Below are positions 26,432 through 35,299 of a stretch of DNA of 64,000 bases, piece after piece. The stretch spans positions 62,001 to 126,000 of the forward strand of contig NZ_JAFLVT010000008.1 of the NCBI RefSeq assembly GCF_017316025.1, read 5' to 3'. Positions within the stretch are counted from its first letter, which is position 1. Each line of letters begins with the position of its first letter. The notes beneath the pieces were generated by a model, which did not search any database, was not told the DNA's origin, and was given only the letters and a program-made list of their open reading frames with translations. Made by a program: the position numbers and the translations under genes. The stretch comes from Candidatus Enterococcus myersii (GTDB taxonomy: Bacteria > Bacillota > Bacilli > Lactobacillales > Enterococcaceae).

Positions 26432-26974
26432 TTATGAAAGATTAATTTCTATGTTTTCTGATTGCTTTTTATTGCCCTTTTCGAAATTAGCTAATAATGA
26501 AATATATAAAGTATCATTTTCAATTGCTTCAGTATAACCCTGATATTTGAGACCTTGAGGAACATCAAAGGATAGCTCAATTTGCTCTGTATTGGTTAAT
26601 TCGTCTGGGATACTAGCTGCGGTTACTATGTTGGGAGACATGTAGGTTATCTTTTGCTCTTTGTATCTTTGACCTGCTAGAAAAGAGATAGGAATGCAAA
26701 TGATTAATACTAGTGCGATTATCCATTTTAAATTTCTACCCTTCCTAATATTTTTGCTTAAATCTTTTGTCATGGTGTTGTCCTCCCTTAATAAAGTATC
26801 AAGAGAAATTTCGAAAAGATCGCTTAGTCGAACAAGAGATTCTAAGTCTGGGTAAGTTCGCCCTACTTCCCAACTTGAAATTGTAGACCTAGAAACTTGT
26901 AGTTGAGAAGCAACATAGTCTTGTGTCCATTTCCGTTGTATTCTTGCTTCTTTTAGCTTAACTCCAATCTTCAT
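26432..26974 (-). CDS. membrane-anchored XRE-family regulator
   Basis: 180 residues: an N-terminal helix-turn-helix (KLKEARIQRKWTQDYVASQL then STISSWEVGRTYPD, residues 5-60), a single membrane helix (WIIALVLIICIPISFLAG, about 89-106) and a ~70-residue outer domain. This one-component layout couples an outside signal to transcription. GGAGGGAT precedes the ATG. It is the first gene of the secreted-protein module on this strand, so it probably controls it. Confidence 0.83.
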   Translation of the reverse strand: MKIGVKLKEARIQRKWTQDYVASQLQVSRSTISSWEVGRTYPDLESLVRLSDLFEISLDTLLREDNTMTKDLSKNIRKGRNLKWIIALVLIICIPISFLAGQRYKEQKITYMSPNIVTAASIPDELTNTEQIELSFDVPQGLKYQGYTEAIENDTLYISLLANFEKGNKKQSENIEINLS

Positions 26975-27228
26975 GTAAAATCCCTCCTGAACTTTATTAT
27001 CACTGGATGAACATTATAATCCTAGCGCTGAAATTAAGAATTCATCATATAATGTGCGACAAATCTACACAAATGATTTTTTCTTTATTATTATGACATT
27101 TTGTTCCGATTAGATAGTTCTTCTGCTTACTATAACTCTATCCTAGATGATTTAAATTGAACAGAATAATTCTGATTTTCCAGTAATCTGTTTTTACTTT
27201 TAGTTATTATAAAATTAACAGACACGAA

Positions 27229-27290
27229 TTATCAAAACGGTTGTAAATTATCAAATGCGGTGATAAAATTTGCTTATCATGATAAAACGG
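27229..27290 (+). promoter_or_regulatory. repeated operator before the AbiE-like operon
   Basis: TTATCAAAACGG (27229-27240), TTATCAAATGCGG (27248-27260) and TGATAAAACGG (27280-27290), with the palindrome TTATCATGATAA at 27274-27285. AbiEi-type antitoxins repress their own operon by binding repeats in the promoter, which fits. Confidence 0.65.
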
Positions 27291-27303
27291 TAGGTGAGTT
27301 AGA

Positions 27304-28299
27304 TTGAACGAAAAAAAAATCTATAAAGTATTTGAAAAGATTGCATTGCCAGTTCAACTAAAAAATGTAGTTGTTAATTTGCCTATAGCTTTTGAGTATC
27401 GATATGATTATCTAGAAATGACGATTTTAAATGAAAACAAACGATTTGTATTAGTTAAAGAAAAAAGGACAGGGTCGATTGAATCATTTATAAACCAGGC
27501 GGATAAAATAGGTGAAATTATCGGACAAAAGATTATTTTAGTATTTACGGAGATACCTGAAAAAACTAGAACATTATTGTTAAAAGCTCGAATTCCTTTT
27601 GTGGATTATAAGGGGAATTTGTTTATCCCGGATCTTGGAATGTCCCTTAAGAGAATTCAAAATATAGAGCTAGGCTTAAAAGATAAATTATCTCCTAGTG
27701 AACAAGCAGTACTTATAAGTATTTTACTTAGAACAGGAAAAGGATTTACACCAAATGAAATAAGTGAAATAACCGGCGTGTCTATTCCGACCGTCTATCG
27801 AGGTTTAAAAAAATTTAGTTCGTTTAAATGGATTGAATCAGAATATGGAAGTTATTCGTTCTTACTTTCCAAAAATGACGTTTTTGAAAAAGCTGCTTCT
27901 TTTTTTACAAACCCTAAAAAGCAAAGTGTATATTTGAAGCACAAAGATATTAATCAATTAAGTGAAATAGAGACAACCAATACTAGGTTAAAAGTTGCTG
28001 GACTACCGGCATTGAGTAGAATATCAAATTTAGCAAATACCGAGGAAGTATATGCCACTTCACTAAAAGTGTTTAAGGAGTCAATTGAAGATTCAATAAT
28101 GAGTAACAAGGAAGTATTTGAAGTGAATATTGGTAATAGGGTTGAACTAGAATTATGGAGTTATTCCCCATTTTCCCTTAGTAATGATCGATTCGTTGAT
28201 CCAATATCGTTGTATTTTAGCCTTAAAGATAGCGATGATCCAAGGATTGAGATGGAACTGGATGAACTACTTTACAAAATAAAACAAAGTTTGGAGTAA
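27304..28299 (+). CDS. AbiEi-like antitoxin/regulator of a nucleotidyltransferase toxin system
   Basis: 331 residues, start codon TTG with GGTGAG 6 bases before it. A central winged helix-turn-helix is visible (FTPNEISEITGVSIPTVYRG, about residues 156-175), preceded by an alpha/beta domain and followed by a C-terminal domain. Such DNA-binding proteins paired with an adjacent nucleotidyltransferase form the type IV AbiE-like toxin-antitoxin systems, in which the antitoxin also represses the operon. The next gene starts 5 bases after this stop. Function by context and general resemblance. Confidence 0.68.
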   Translation: MNEKKIYKVFEKIALPVQLKNVVVNLPIAFEYRYDYLEMTILNENKRFVLVKEKRTGSIESFINQADKIGEIIGQKIILVFTEIPEKTRTLLLKARIPFVDYKGNLFIPDLGMSLKRIQNIELGLKDKLSPSEQAVLISILLRTGKGFTPNEISEITGVSIPTVYRGLKKFSSFKWIESEYGSYSFLLSKNDVFEKAASFFTNPKKQSVYLKHKDINQLSEIETTNTRLKVAGLPALSRISNLANTEEVYATSLKVFKESIEDSIMSNKEVFEVNIGNRVELELWSYSPFSLSNDRFVDPISLYFSLKDSDDPRIEMELDELLYKIKQSLE

Positions 28300-28304
28300 T
28301 TGAG

Positions 28305-29054
28305 ATGCCGTTAAATAGTAATGAAAACTTTCTAGAAGCCTTTAAAGATTATTCGGATCGTTATGTGATAATTGGTGGTACCGCTACATCACTTGTTTTA
28401 CATCAAAATGGATTGAATAGTCGTTCAACAAAAGATTATGACTTAGTGGTTATCGAAGAAAAGAAGGATTGGTTGTTTTATCAGGCATTTGTTGACTTTA
28501 TTTATGCGGGTGGGTACACACCAAATAAAATGGATGAGAAGGGAAAACTATATCGCTTTAAAACAGATAATCCAGATTATCCAGCAATTATAGAGCTATT
28601 TTGTGTAACGCCAAATTGGTTCAGTAGTACATTAAGAACTGCTCCGGTACATTTTGATGAGGATATGAGTTTATCTGCACTATTACTTGATGAAGATTAT
28701 TATGATCTTCTCGTAAAAGGAAAAATTATTGTAGATGGTTATTCAGTGCTGGATAGTAAATATCTTATTGTGTTTAAAGCAAAAGCCTGGTTGGACTTAA
28801 CTAAAAAACGTGAACAGGGAACCATGCGAGTGGATAGTAGAAACATCAAAAAGCATTTAAACGATATAGCAAGACTATTAGGTTCTTTGAAAAATCTCGA
28901 TTCGTTGCCCCTTAATGAACGTGTGCAAGAAGACATGCTGGAGTTCTTAGATGAATTACAGACACGAATAAATGAAATTCCTCAAAATGAGGATATTCCT
29001 TTTGATAAAACGCAGACATACGAGATGTTAACTGTATTGTTGCAATCTAAATAA
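28305..29054 (+). CDS. AbiEii-like nucleotidyltransferase toxin
   Basis: 249 residues. The nucleotidyltransferase core is visible: IIGGTATSLVLHQ (GG motif near residue 23) followed by STKDYDLVV with the paired aspartates near residue 45, and a third strand IELFCV. AbiEii/MenT-type enzymes modify tRNA ends with nucleotides and stop growth, giving phage defence or element retention. It is coupled to the AbiEi-like gene. The exact substrate is unknown. Confidence 0.7.
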   Translation: MPLNSNENFLEAFKDYSDRYVIIGGTATSLVLHQNGLNSRSTKDYDLVVIEEKKDWLFYQAFVDFIYAGGYTPNKMDEKGKLYRFKTDNPDYPAIIELFCVTPNWFSSTLRTAPVHFDEDMSLSALLLDEDYYDLLVKGKIIVDGYSVLDSKYLIVFKAKAWLDLTKKREQGTMRVDSRNIKKHLNDIARLLGSLKNLDSLPLNERVQEDMLEFLDELQTRINEIPQNEDIPFDKTQTYEMLTVLLQSK

Positions 29055-29203
29055 TAATCCCACCCTCAAAGGATTTATTATAGCTTTAATTACTTTAAAC
29101 TACTATGTAATCAAAAAGGAGTAATTTTATACAGAAAAAATTGATATGAAGTCGCTTTGTATCAGCATTTTATTAGTAAGCAACCTCTAAGGAGTCGTAG
29201 GGT

Positions 29204-29419
29204 ATGAATGATGACGAACATTATATAAAATACACCACGAAAATTGAGCGAGAAAAACTTCGAGATACTGCTTTGGCATACTCAGCATTAGATGCAGCAA
29301 TGCCTTCCGAAGATACGATGAAATTAGTAGAAGAATATGTAGATGGAAATATTGAAATTATTGAGATATTAAAAATAGTCATTGAGAAATATCGCTCGTC
29401 TGAATTTGAACGCGAATGA
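29204..29419 (+). CDS. small protein, possibly VbhA-like antitoxin
   Basis: 71 residues, all helical and acidic, with CTAAGGAG 11-18 bases before the ATG. The segment ALAYSALDAAMPSED followed by EEYVDGNIEIIEILK resembles the VbhA-type antitoxins that inhibit Fic toxins, though the E[G/N] of the inhibitory motif is not obvious. No Fic gene is adjacent; the only one in the window is 23 kb away and has its own inhibitory motif. It is the last gene before the right end of element A. Confidence 0.45.
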   Translation: MNDDEHYIKYTTKIEREKLRDTALAYSALDAAMPSEDTMKLVEEYVDGNIEIIEILKIVIEKYRSSEFERE

Positions 29420-29661
29420 GATATGATGTTGTTCACGGTGACAGTAGATATTCCTAGGTACGATATGTCAAATATAAATAATTGTTGATTTGTTATTTAT
29501 ATTGAGTAGTCTTGTTCTGGTTTGCGTATTTTTTTGATGTACGTTTTGATGTGCGAGTTGCTTGAAATCAGTTGAAATTGATTGATATAAAGATTTTTAA
29601 AAAATCTATAAAACCCTTTAGATTAAACGATAAACAATCGATTTGTGTTATTTATAAGCAA

Positions 29662-29711
29662 AACCAGGTTTGAAGAAAGCCCGCAAAGCGAGCCAATTCT
29701 CAAAACGTTAA
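29662..29711 (+). repeat. att site 2: orphan rpsI 3' end
   Basis: Encodes PGLKKARKASQFSKR-stop in the S9 frame with different codons from site 1. Upstream sequence is unrelated to rpsI beyond a few bases. It separates element A from element B; 23 bases downstream ends the convergent integrase gene. Confidence 0.88.
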
Positions 29712-29733
29712 AAACAGCTTCATATCAGTACTT

Positions 29734-31029
29734 TCAGGCGTTTCGCAAGTCACTTTGCGAAGCGTCTTTTTTTGAGTTGACACCACTGTTGACACCATTC
29801 CGGTCTGCAACATTTTGAGACAATTTGCGATAGGCAATTTCTCCAATCGGCATTTGAATGACGTTAGGTGTATTTACATAAGTTCTTGTGATGTTGGTAT
29901 CGCTGTGAGTCAAGGCTTCTGAAATCTGTTCTAGAGCGACACCAGCTTGTTTAGCTAAAGTTGCCCCAGTATGCCGTAACTTGTGCGGAGTCGCATGGGT
30001 AAGGTATTTATGTCGTCGCTCAATAGATTTCATACGGTAGTTCAAATAATCTGTATGAAGCCTTTGATTGATATTCCCTTTATCATCAAAGAAGGTAAAG
30101 AGTAGCTGTTCTTCGGTTTGTTCGATTTCAAACTGAGCTAGTTCTTCTTTTTGTTGGACTTTCCACTGTTGAAGTAATTGCTTTAGTTCACTTGGAATAT
30201 GGAAAATCGTTGTTTTGTTTCCTTTAGTGCTTTTTTCATTACCGAATTTATCTAAGGCTTTGCCAATCGTAATCTGGGAGGTAGTGAAATTCACATTCTT
30301 CCATTTGATGGCGTAAGTTTCTGATTTGCGATCAGATAAAAAGAAGGTAGTCAGAAATAATACATAGTCCTGTAAAGTCAGTTGTCCACTTTCATAATCG
30401 CTTTGGACGGCAGTTAGCCATTCTTGAAGTTGCTCAAAGGAGAGGTATAAATCTTCTTCATTCTTAGCTTCTTGTAATTGATTTTTCTTAGTAGCATTGA
30501 TTCGTTTAAGCGATTTTTCTAGTTTGTTTCGTTCAATGTATTCAAGTTCTTCTGCCCAATCGAAAATAGAATTAACGTAGCTACGTAGTATTTTGAAGTT
30601 TGCGTATTCGGCAGCCTTTTGAGTCATGATTTTTAAAACAAAGGCTTTGTTTTGATTCAGATAGTTCAATGTGTATTTTCCGAACATTGGTAAGATGTGA
30701 AGTCGAAAAATATCTTTTGTATTCGCGATTGTGACAGGAGTAGGAGACTTCGTGTTTCGAGAAGTTAAGCCAGCTGTATAAGCATCAATCCAGATATCTT
30801 CATAGAAATCTTTGAACAGTGCTTCGCCACCTAGTTCAAAAGCGTTCTTTTCTTTGTTTTCCCGTAGCTCTTTAATCTTGGCATAAAAATCAATTTCTGC
30901 TTCTTTTGCCTCCTTTCTAGTTTTGAAAGTTTTGGAATAAAGTTTGTTTACACCTATCATCTCTTGGATATCTTGTGGATAGTAAAGCCGTAAACGGTAA
31001 GTCTCATTTTCTGTTTTGCTAATTGCCAT
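29734..31029 (-). CDS. int: tyrosine recombinase/integrase of element B
   Basis: 431 residues, same family as the element A integrase (MAISKTENETYRLRLYYP start, HKLRHTGATLAKQ and ALTHSDTNITRTY in the catalytic domain). Its C-terminus is longer and contains the repeat NGVNSGVNS, encoded by two tandem copies of a 12-mer, GTTGACACCAC/AT-T (29776-29799), which also occurs once at the other end of element B. The gene end also overlaps a hairpin (29739-29763) followed by T that may terminate transcription from rpsI. GGAGGG precedes the start. Confidence 0.93.
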   Translation of the reverse strand: MAISKTENETYRLRLYYPQDIQEMIGVNKLYSKTFKTRKEAKEAEIDFYAKIKELRENKEKNAFELGGEALFKDFYEDIWIDAYTAGLTSRNTKSPTPVTIANTKDIFRLHILPMFGKYTLNYLNQNKAFVLKIMTQKAAEYANFKILRSYVNSIFDWAEELEYIERNKLEKSLKRINATKKNQLQEAKNEEDLYLSFEQLQEWLTAVQSDYESGQLTLQDYVLFLTTFFLSDRKSETYAIKWKNVNFTTSQITIGKALDKFGNEKSTKGNKTTIFHIPSELKQLLQQWKVQQKEELAQFEIEQTEEQLLFTFFDDKGNINQRLHTDYLNYRMKSIERRHKYLTHATPHKLRHTGATLAKQAGVALEQISEALTHSDTNITRTYVNTPNVIQMPIGEIAYRKLSQNVADRNGVNSGVNSKKDASQSDLRNA

Positions 31030-31094
31030 AGTATTTCCCTCCGAGTTTGCGAGCCGAAATCAAATACTATATATGGAGTATAACGATGTCGGAA

Positions 31095-31370
31095 TTATTT
31101 TGCTAGGCTTGCCAGCCATTGATCAATGGCGATACGGTCAAATCTATTTGATCCGTGGATTTGAATAAAGGGTAAGCCCTCTTTAATCCAGCCATCTAAC
31201 GTATTATTGGAAACTTGTAGATAGTGACAAGTTTGCTTTTTATTCATATAGCGGTGTTGCAGGTTTTCCTGTGTCTTAATTTTTTCGATTTCAGTTGTGA
31301 TTAAATCAGATAGTTGATTAGAAATAATGCCCATCTGATCATCACTGAGTAAAATTTTCATTTCGGTCAT
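31095..31370 (-). CDS. xis: excisionase-like DNA-binding protein of element B
   Basis: 91 residues; the helix-turn-helix part MNKKQTCHYLQVSNNTLDGW and FDRIAIDQWLASL match the element A protein at 8212-8487. AAGGAAG precedes the ATG. It lies between integrase and Rep genes and should assist excision. Confidence 0.85.
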   Translation of the reverse strand: MTEMKILLSDDQMGIISNQLSDLITTEIEKIKTQENLQHRYMNKKQTCHYLQVSNNTLDGWIKEGLPFIQIHGSNRFDRIAIDQWLASLAK

Positions 31371-31409
31371 ATTCTCACTTCCTTTGAATTTTGCGTAGGG
31401 AATAATGAA

Positions 31410-32255
31410 TCATTTTTTTATCTTGGTATAACGAACAATGCTTTCTTGAAAATCCATCACTTGTTCTGGATTCCCACCTTCATTTACAGCACTGTAAAAT
31501 ATCGGGCGTCTTACAAGATACTCATAGGTATAAAGTACGTCTTGATTTGTGGTATCAAAGGGTTGCTCCACGAGTTGTTTTGTGACGCTAGGCACTTTGA
31601 GGTTGCGTGATTTGAAGAACGCTTTTTTCTTATGCTCTTTCATATCTAAATCTTTATCGAAGTACTTGCTGATGTAGCGCCCACGATTTTCGATACTATC
31701 CACATCAATCTTGTTGATTTTGACAAATCCGTGTCTCCAGATGCTAGTAAGACGATTGACGGAGATAAAAGGAAAATCAAATAAAATGATGTGGTAATGG
31801 ATGGCACCTCGTTCTTGTTTTTCCCACGTGGCAAGGTATTTTAGGTTTGCCTTTTTTGTATGGTAGAGTTCGTAGTTTATTCGTTTGATAAATTTTTTAA
31901 ATTCATTATTCGCATAGGCAATGTCTTGAATGTTTTCTCTGAAAGTAAGGGTTAAAAATTTTGTCTGATTGTCGAAGTTCATATCCACGAGTCGAGCAAT
32001 TTCAAAACGCATATTTTGATAGTATTTTTGTTTTCGTTTTAAGCTGTCATATTGTCCTTGAGCGGATAGTTCATCATAGTTTTTTCTTTTATCAGTAGTT
32101 ATATTTTCTTCTTCATAAAGCCAAGCTAATTCTTTTTTTCGTTTTGGATTGATTTCACATTTTTCTGATTTTTGTTTAGGAGTAATGATTGCTTCATAAT
32201 CATAAATTTCAAGGTACGTGGGAGTTTCAATGATTTTCTGATTATAAGCTTTCAA
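31410..32255 (-). CDS. rep: HUH-type rolling-circle replication initiator of element B
   Basis: 281 residues. The segment GAIHYHIILFD holds an HxH-type metal site (HUH-like), FLTLTFRENI is the preceding conserved motif, and GRYISKYFDKD carries the likely catalytic tyrosine. This is a different family from the Rep proteins of elements A and C. The start codon is TTG (32255) with AAGGAGTG upstream; a six-codon ATG frame lies between that site and the TTG and could couple translation. It should nick an origin in the structured region upstream. Confidence 0.82.
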   Translation of the reverse strand: MKAYNQKIIETPTYLEIYDYEAIITPKQKSEKCEINPKRKKELAWLYEEENITTDKRKNYDELSAQGQYDSLKRKQKYYQNMRFEIARLVDMNFDNQTKFLTLTFRENIQDIAYANNEFKKFIKRINYELYHTKKANLKYLATWEKQERGAIHYHIILFDFPFISVNRLTSIWRHGFVKINKIDVDSIENRGRYISKYFDKDLDMKEHKKKAFFKSRNLKVPSVTKQLVEQPFDTTNQDVLYTYEYLVRRPIFYSAVNEGGNPEQVMDFQESIVRYTKIKK

Positions 32256-32282
32256 AAATCATCACTCCTTGATGTGTATTCA

Positions 32283-32300
32283 GTTGTCAAAGAACCATCA
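32283..32300 (-). promoter_or_regulatory. conserved motif before rep (element B)
   Basis: On the minus strand: TGATGGTTCTTTGACAAC. The same TGATGGTTCTTTGACAA is found before the Rep gene of element C (40171-40187) and a related CTTTGACAACTGAATAG at 50989-51005. Role unknown: leader, origin or promoter part. Confidence 0.55.
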
Positions 32301-32376
32301 TTTTTCGCCTGATGTTGTTCTATAAATCAAGTTAAGGGGAAGTCCTGCAAAGCAGTCCTTCCAGCCTATGTGTTTA

Positions 32377-32445
32377 TTGGGCGGTCTTAACGGACAGAAA
32401 CGGCTCTATGGGCGCTGCCCCGCCGTTTCCGTCCTAACCACCCAA
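32377..32445. other. long hairpin of element B, possible origin
   Basis: TTGGGCGGTCTTAACGGAC...AAACGGC pairs with GCCGTTT...GTCCTAACCACCCAA around a GC-rich tip with GGGCGCTGCCCC. To its left GGAAGTCCTGC and GCAGTCCTTCC form another stem. Location upstream of rep suggests a replication or transfer origin. Confidence 0.6.
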
Positions 32446-32462
32446 CAAAACCCACAGGGGAA

Positions 32463-32813
32463 TTAGTTTTGTGCAGGGTTCCCTTGTTTTCTTGGAATCA
32501 AAGTTGCAATATCTGCCGTGGCCGATAAGCCATAACTGACAAATTGACCGTTAGAGCGCCCCCAAGGCGCAATTACTAAATTGGTAAATGTAACCATGGC
32601 TAAACCTTGTTGGGTAAGTTCTTCCGGAGTAATTACGGGATTTTCAGATTTGACTTTGACACTGATTTTCTCGTATCGGAGTTTAGGTAAGATACATTCA
32701 TAACTCCATCCAAGAATCTCGCCATCCTTTTGCCAGCGAGTAACATTGACAACTTGGTATTCTTTTTCGAGTTTTTCTTTTGGTAAAGTGAAATCATTGA
32801 TTTTAATTGGCAT
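32463..32813 (-). CDS. element-associated small protein, function unknown
   Basis: 116 residues, soluble and beta-rich (YQVVNVTRWQKDGEILGWSY, ATADIATLIPRK), first gene of the leftward replication operon of element B and separated from rep by the structured region. It occupies the place of the 9510-10022 gene in element A but I see no real sequence similarity. A role with Rep is inferred from position only. Confidence 0.6.
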   Translation of the reverse strand: MPIKINDFTLPKEKLEKEYQVVNVTRWQKDGEILGWSYECILPKLRYEKISVKVKSENPVITPEELTQQGLAMVTFTNLVIAPWGRSNGQFVSYGLSATADIATLIPRKQGNPAQN

Positions 32814-32829
32814 AATAGCCCTTCTTTCT

Positions 32830-32962
32830 TTTATACGATATTTTATACGTTTCTTTTAAAAAAATAGATGGCCGTCTACATTTTATATTTTATACGATAA
32901 TTTATACGGAATCAAGTGTTTTTCACAAAAATATATACGAAATTTTATACGAGTGGTATAAT
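32830..32962 (+). promoter_or_regulatory. six direct repeats TTTATACGA and promoter, element B switch
   Basis: Copies of TTTATACG(A) start near 32830, 32842, 32889, 32901, 32932 and 32944, filling the space between the leftward replication operon and the rightward XRE gene. A TATAAT box lies at 32957-32962 for the XRE gene. The repeats are the likely binding sites of that XRE regulator, controlling both directions. Confidence 0.75.
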
Positions 32963-32991
32963 AGGTAAAAATGACAAGGAGGAAGTAATCT

Positions 32992-33855
32992 ATGTTTGAT
33001 TTATTACAACCTGACAAAGTGAAGGTAGGACAACGAATCAAAGAAATCAAAGAGAGTATGAATCTGTCCTTTACAGAGTTGGGCAATCGTTTGGGTATAA
33101 AGAAACCAACAATCAGCTCATATGTTCAAGGATATGCATTGGCCCCTGAAAGTGTCATTAATCAATTATCGAGTATTAGTGGGAAACCAGTAGGTTGGTT
33201 TTACTTTGGTGATATTGAAGAATATATTGCGGACTACTTGCAGTTAAAAGGGCAGAACAGGATTGTGCAAGAACATCCAGAAGTTGTAAAAGAAATTAAA
33301 GAAGAGTTTTACACTGGGAAGTTTAAAAATCCTGCATGGGAAAATGAAGTTGGTTATCCATGTGAGGAGTTTATGGATGATTATTTTTATGAACTGCAAC
33401 AAGAAGTCATTAAAGAAGAAATTCAAAAAATGGTACGTGATCAGATAAAAAATTTACCGATTGCCGATGAATTATCTAAACAGAAGAAAGATGAGGCAGT
33501 CACCGTTATTACGAGCGGTATCATCGAATACATGGATGTAGCTGGCGAGTTTAATTATGAGGATAAAGAAACAATGAAGAAATTGGTTGAGGAAGAAGTT
33601 TTGAAATTTGATTTCTTTACCAATCGTATTTTTGATGATCGCTATTTGATTGGTAAATTAATTAATATTCTTGCCGACCCACAGCAAACGAGCCAATTCA
33701 TCAACCAGTTATCCGAAAAATTAACAAATAAATCTTTCACAGGAAGATTTGGTGGAGATGAGCTGATTGAAACAATTCAGACTTTGCGACCGGCATTGAT
33801 CAAATTATACAAGAAAGCTAGTACGGATGAGTTGGAAGATTGGTTTGAAGAGTAG
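32992..33855 (+). CDS. XRE-family regulator of element B
   Basis: 287 residues. Helix-turn-helix at about 12-65 (RIKEIKESMNLSFTELGNRL, KKPTISSYVQG); the remaining ~220 residues are acidic and helical and probably mediate oligomerisation or sensing. AAGGAGGAAG precedes the ATG. It faces away from the int-xis-rep genes across the TTTATACGA repeats, like a phage-type repressor that keeps the element quiescent. Confidence 0.82.
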   Translation: MFDLLQPDKVKVGQRIKEIKESMNLSFTELGNRLGIKKPTISSYVQGYALAPESVINQLSSISGKPVGWFYFGDIEEYIADYLQLKGQNRIVQEHPEVVKEIKEEFYTGKFKNPAWENEVGYPCEEFMDDYFYELQQEVIKEEIQKMVRDQIKNLPIADELSKQKKDEAVTVITSGIIEYMDVAGEFNYEDKETMKKLVEEEVLKFDFFTNRIFDDRYLIGKLINILADPQQTSQFINQLSEKLTNKSFTGRFGGDELIETIQTLRPALIKLYKKASTDELEDWFEE

Positions 33856-34098
33856 CGAAATATTTGACTATATAATAAAAGCCGAACTGCTATTTTTAAC
33901 GCTGGAAATCATTGTAATTTTTGCTGTACTCACATTGATACACTATAGTTGGAGTAGGCAATATTGAATAACTAGTGAGTAGTAATTATCTATTGATCAT
34001 GCTAAATAAATTTCTCGTTTAGCTTCTTGTTTATATATACCGCCAAAAATGGTAATATTTGTGGAGAATCAAAATTACCAAATGATGAAAGGACTTCT

Positions 34099-35082
34099 AT
34101 GATGAACTCTCAAAGATTATTTAACAATATTTCCGAAAAATTGGAGATATTGGCCAATCGAATAAAGACGAATGGAAAGCTAAATATATTAGACCTAAAC
34201 ATTCATGCCGAAACATTTTATAGAGATTTAATCAACTACGTCTTTGTTTATAAATTAGAATCTGCTAATGATTTAGTTGCTAATTTTGAAGCAATCGATT
34301 TGATTGACGATGAGAATAAAATCATTGTACAAGTTACTTCAACAGTAAGCAAGGCAAAAATTGAGTCAACATTGAAGAAGAAGTCAATGAAGGAATATGC
34401 CGAAAAAAAATACAAAATTCAGTTTATGTTTATCTCTGATGAGGCAAAGTCCTTAAGGGGTCAGTCATTTGCTAATCCGTATGAAATCGATTTTGATTCT
34501 AAAAATGATATTTTAGATAAAGTACTTTTAATCAGCAAGATTTCTCAGCTGAATGCTGGTAGAAAAGCGCTAGTGAATGATTTGTTTGAAAGCGAATTTG
34601 GTCAGAAACCTAACCCGATAAAAATAAATAGTAATCTGGCTACCATCATCAATATTCTTTCGCAAGAGGATTTAAATATCACCTCCAATCCAACGAATTT
34701 GGATGAGTTTAACATTGATGAAAAGGTGAAGTTCAATGATCTATTAATGATCAAGGAAACGACAATTGATGAATACAAAGTCTACTACAATAAAGTTGAT
34801 TCTGTGTATAAAGTATTTGATCATGAGGGCCAGAATAAGCGGATATCTGTATTACGGAAAATTACTTCTATATACGAAAAGGAACTAACCAAGCCTATCG
34901 AAAATGTTGAGAAGTTTTTTAATGTGGTAAATTCAGTTGAAGATTATATTCTGAGCAGTAGTAACTATGAGAATATTGAAGAAGATGTTTTGGAAATGTG
35001 CGTAAAGATTATTGTAGTAGATGCATTCATTAGGTGTAAGATTTTTAAGAATCCGGAGGAGTATAAGTATGTTATTACCTGA
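34099..35082 (+). CDS. SMEK-domain protein of an ABC-three-component system
   Basis: 327 residues. The N-terminal ~170 residues match SMEK-domain proteins in pattern: NISEKLEILANRIKTNGKLN, an acidic AIDLIDDENKIIVQVTS core and KAKIESTLKK, then FMFISDEAK. In the ABC-3C systems described from comparative genomics, SMEK proteins are the presumed effectors working with a small middle component and an SMC-like ATPase. The gene order here is exactly that. ATG 34099 is preferred to 34027 because AAAGGA lies just upstream. It overlaps the next gene by 14 bases. Mode of action unknown. Confidence 0.78.
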   Translation: MMNSQRLFNNISEKLEILANRIKTNGKLNILDLNIHAETFYRDLINYVFVYKLESANDLVANFEAIDLIDDENKIIVQVTSTVSKAKIESTLKKKSMKEYAEKKYKIQFMFISDEAKSLRGQSFANPYEIDFDSKNDILDKVLLISKISQLNAGRKALVNDLFESEFGQKPNPIKINSNLATIINILSQEDLNITSNPTNLDEFNIDEKVKFNDLLMIKETTIDEYKVYYNKVDSVYKVFDHEGQNKRISVLRKITSIYEKELTKPIENVEKFFNVVNSVEDYILSSSNYENIEEDVLEMCVKIIVVDAFIRCKIFKNPEEYKYVIT

Positions 35083-35299
35083 TGAAATAAAGCCAGAAAC
35101 TAGTATTTATTATTATGCCGCTATGCTTCTTAAAAAGGTAAAACAAAGTATTGAACCTTTCGAGATAGTGGAGCTATACTATATTTTGAAGGAAACAACA
35201 GATATCTCGCTTAAAAACTATGCATACTGTTTAGACTGGCTATATTTAATTGATGCGGTGAAAATCAATGAGGAAGGAAGTGTTGTTTTATGTACTTAA
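35069..35299 (+). CDS. ABC-3C middle component (MC6-like)
   Basis: 76 residues, starting at ATG 35069 with CCGGAGGAG upstream. The pattern LLPDEIKPETSIYYYAAMLL ... ALDWLYLIDAVK-type ending (here CLDWLYLIDAVKINEEG) is that of the small winged-helix middle component found between effector and ATPase in these systems. It overlaps both neighbours, so the three genes form a tight operon. Confidence 0.75.
   Translation: MLLPDEIKPETSIYYYAAMLLKKVKQSIEPFEIVELYYILKETTDISLKNYAYCLDWLYLIDAVKINEEGSVVLCT

Noticed and set aside
32830-32955. TTTATACGA repeats as a CRISPR array or plasmid iterons
   Set aside because: Units are 8-9 bp, irregularly spaced and lie in a divergent promoter next to an XRE gene; no spacers of even length and no cas genes.
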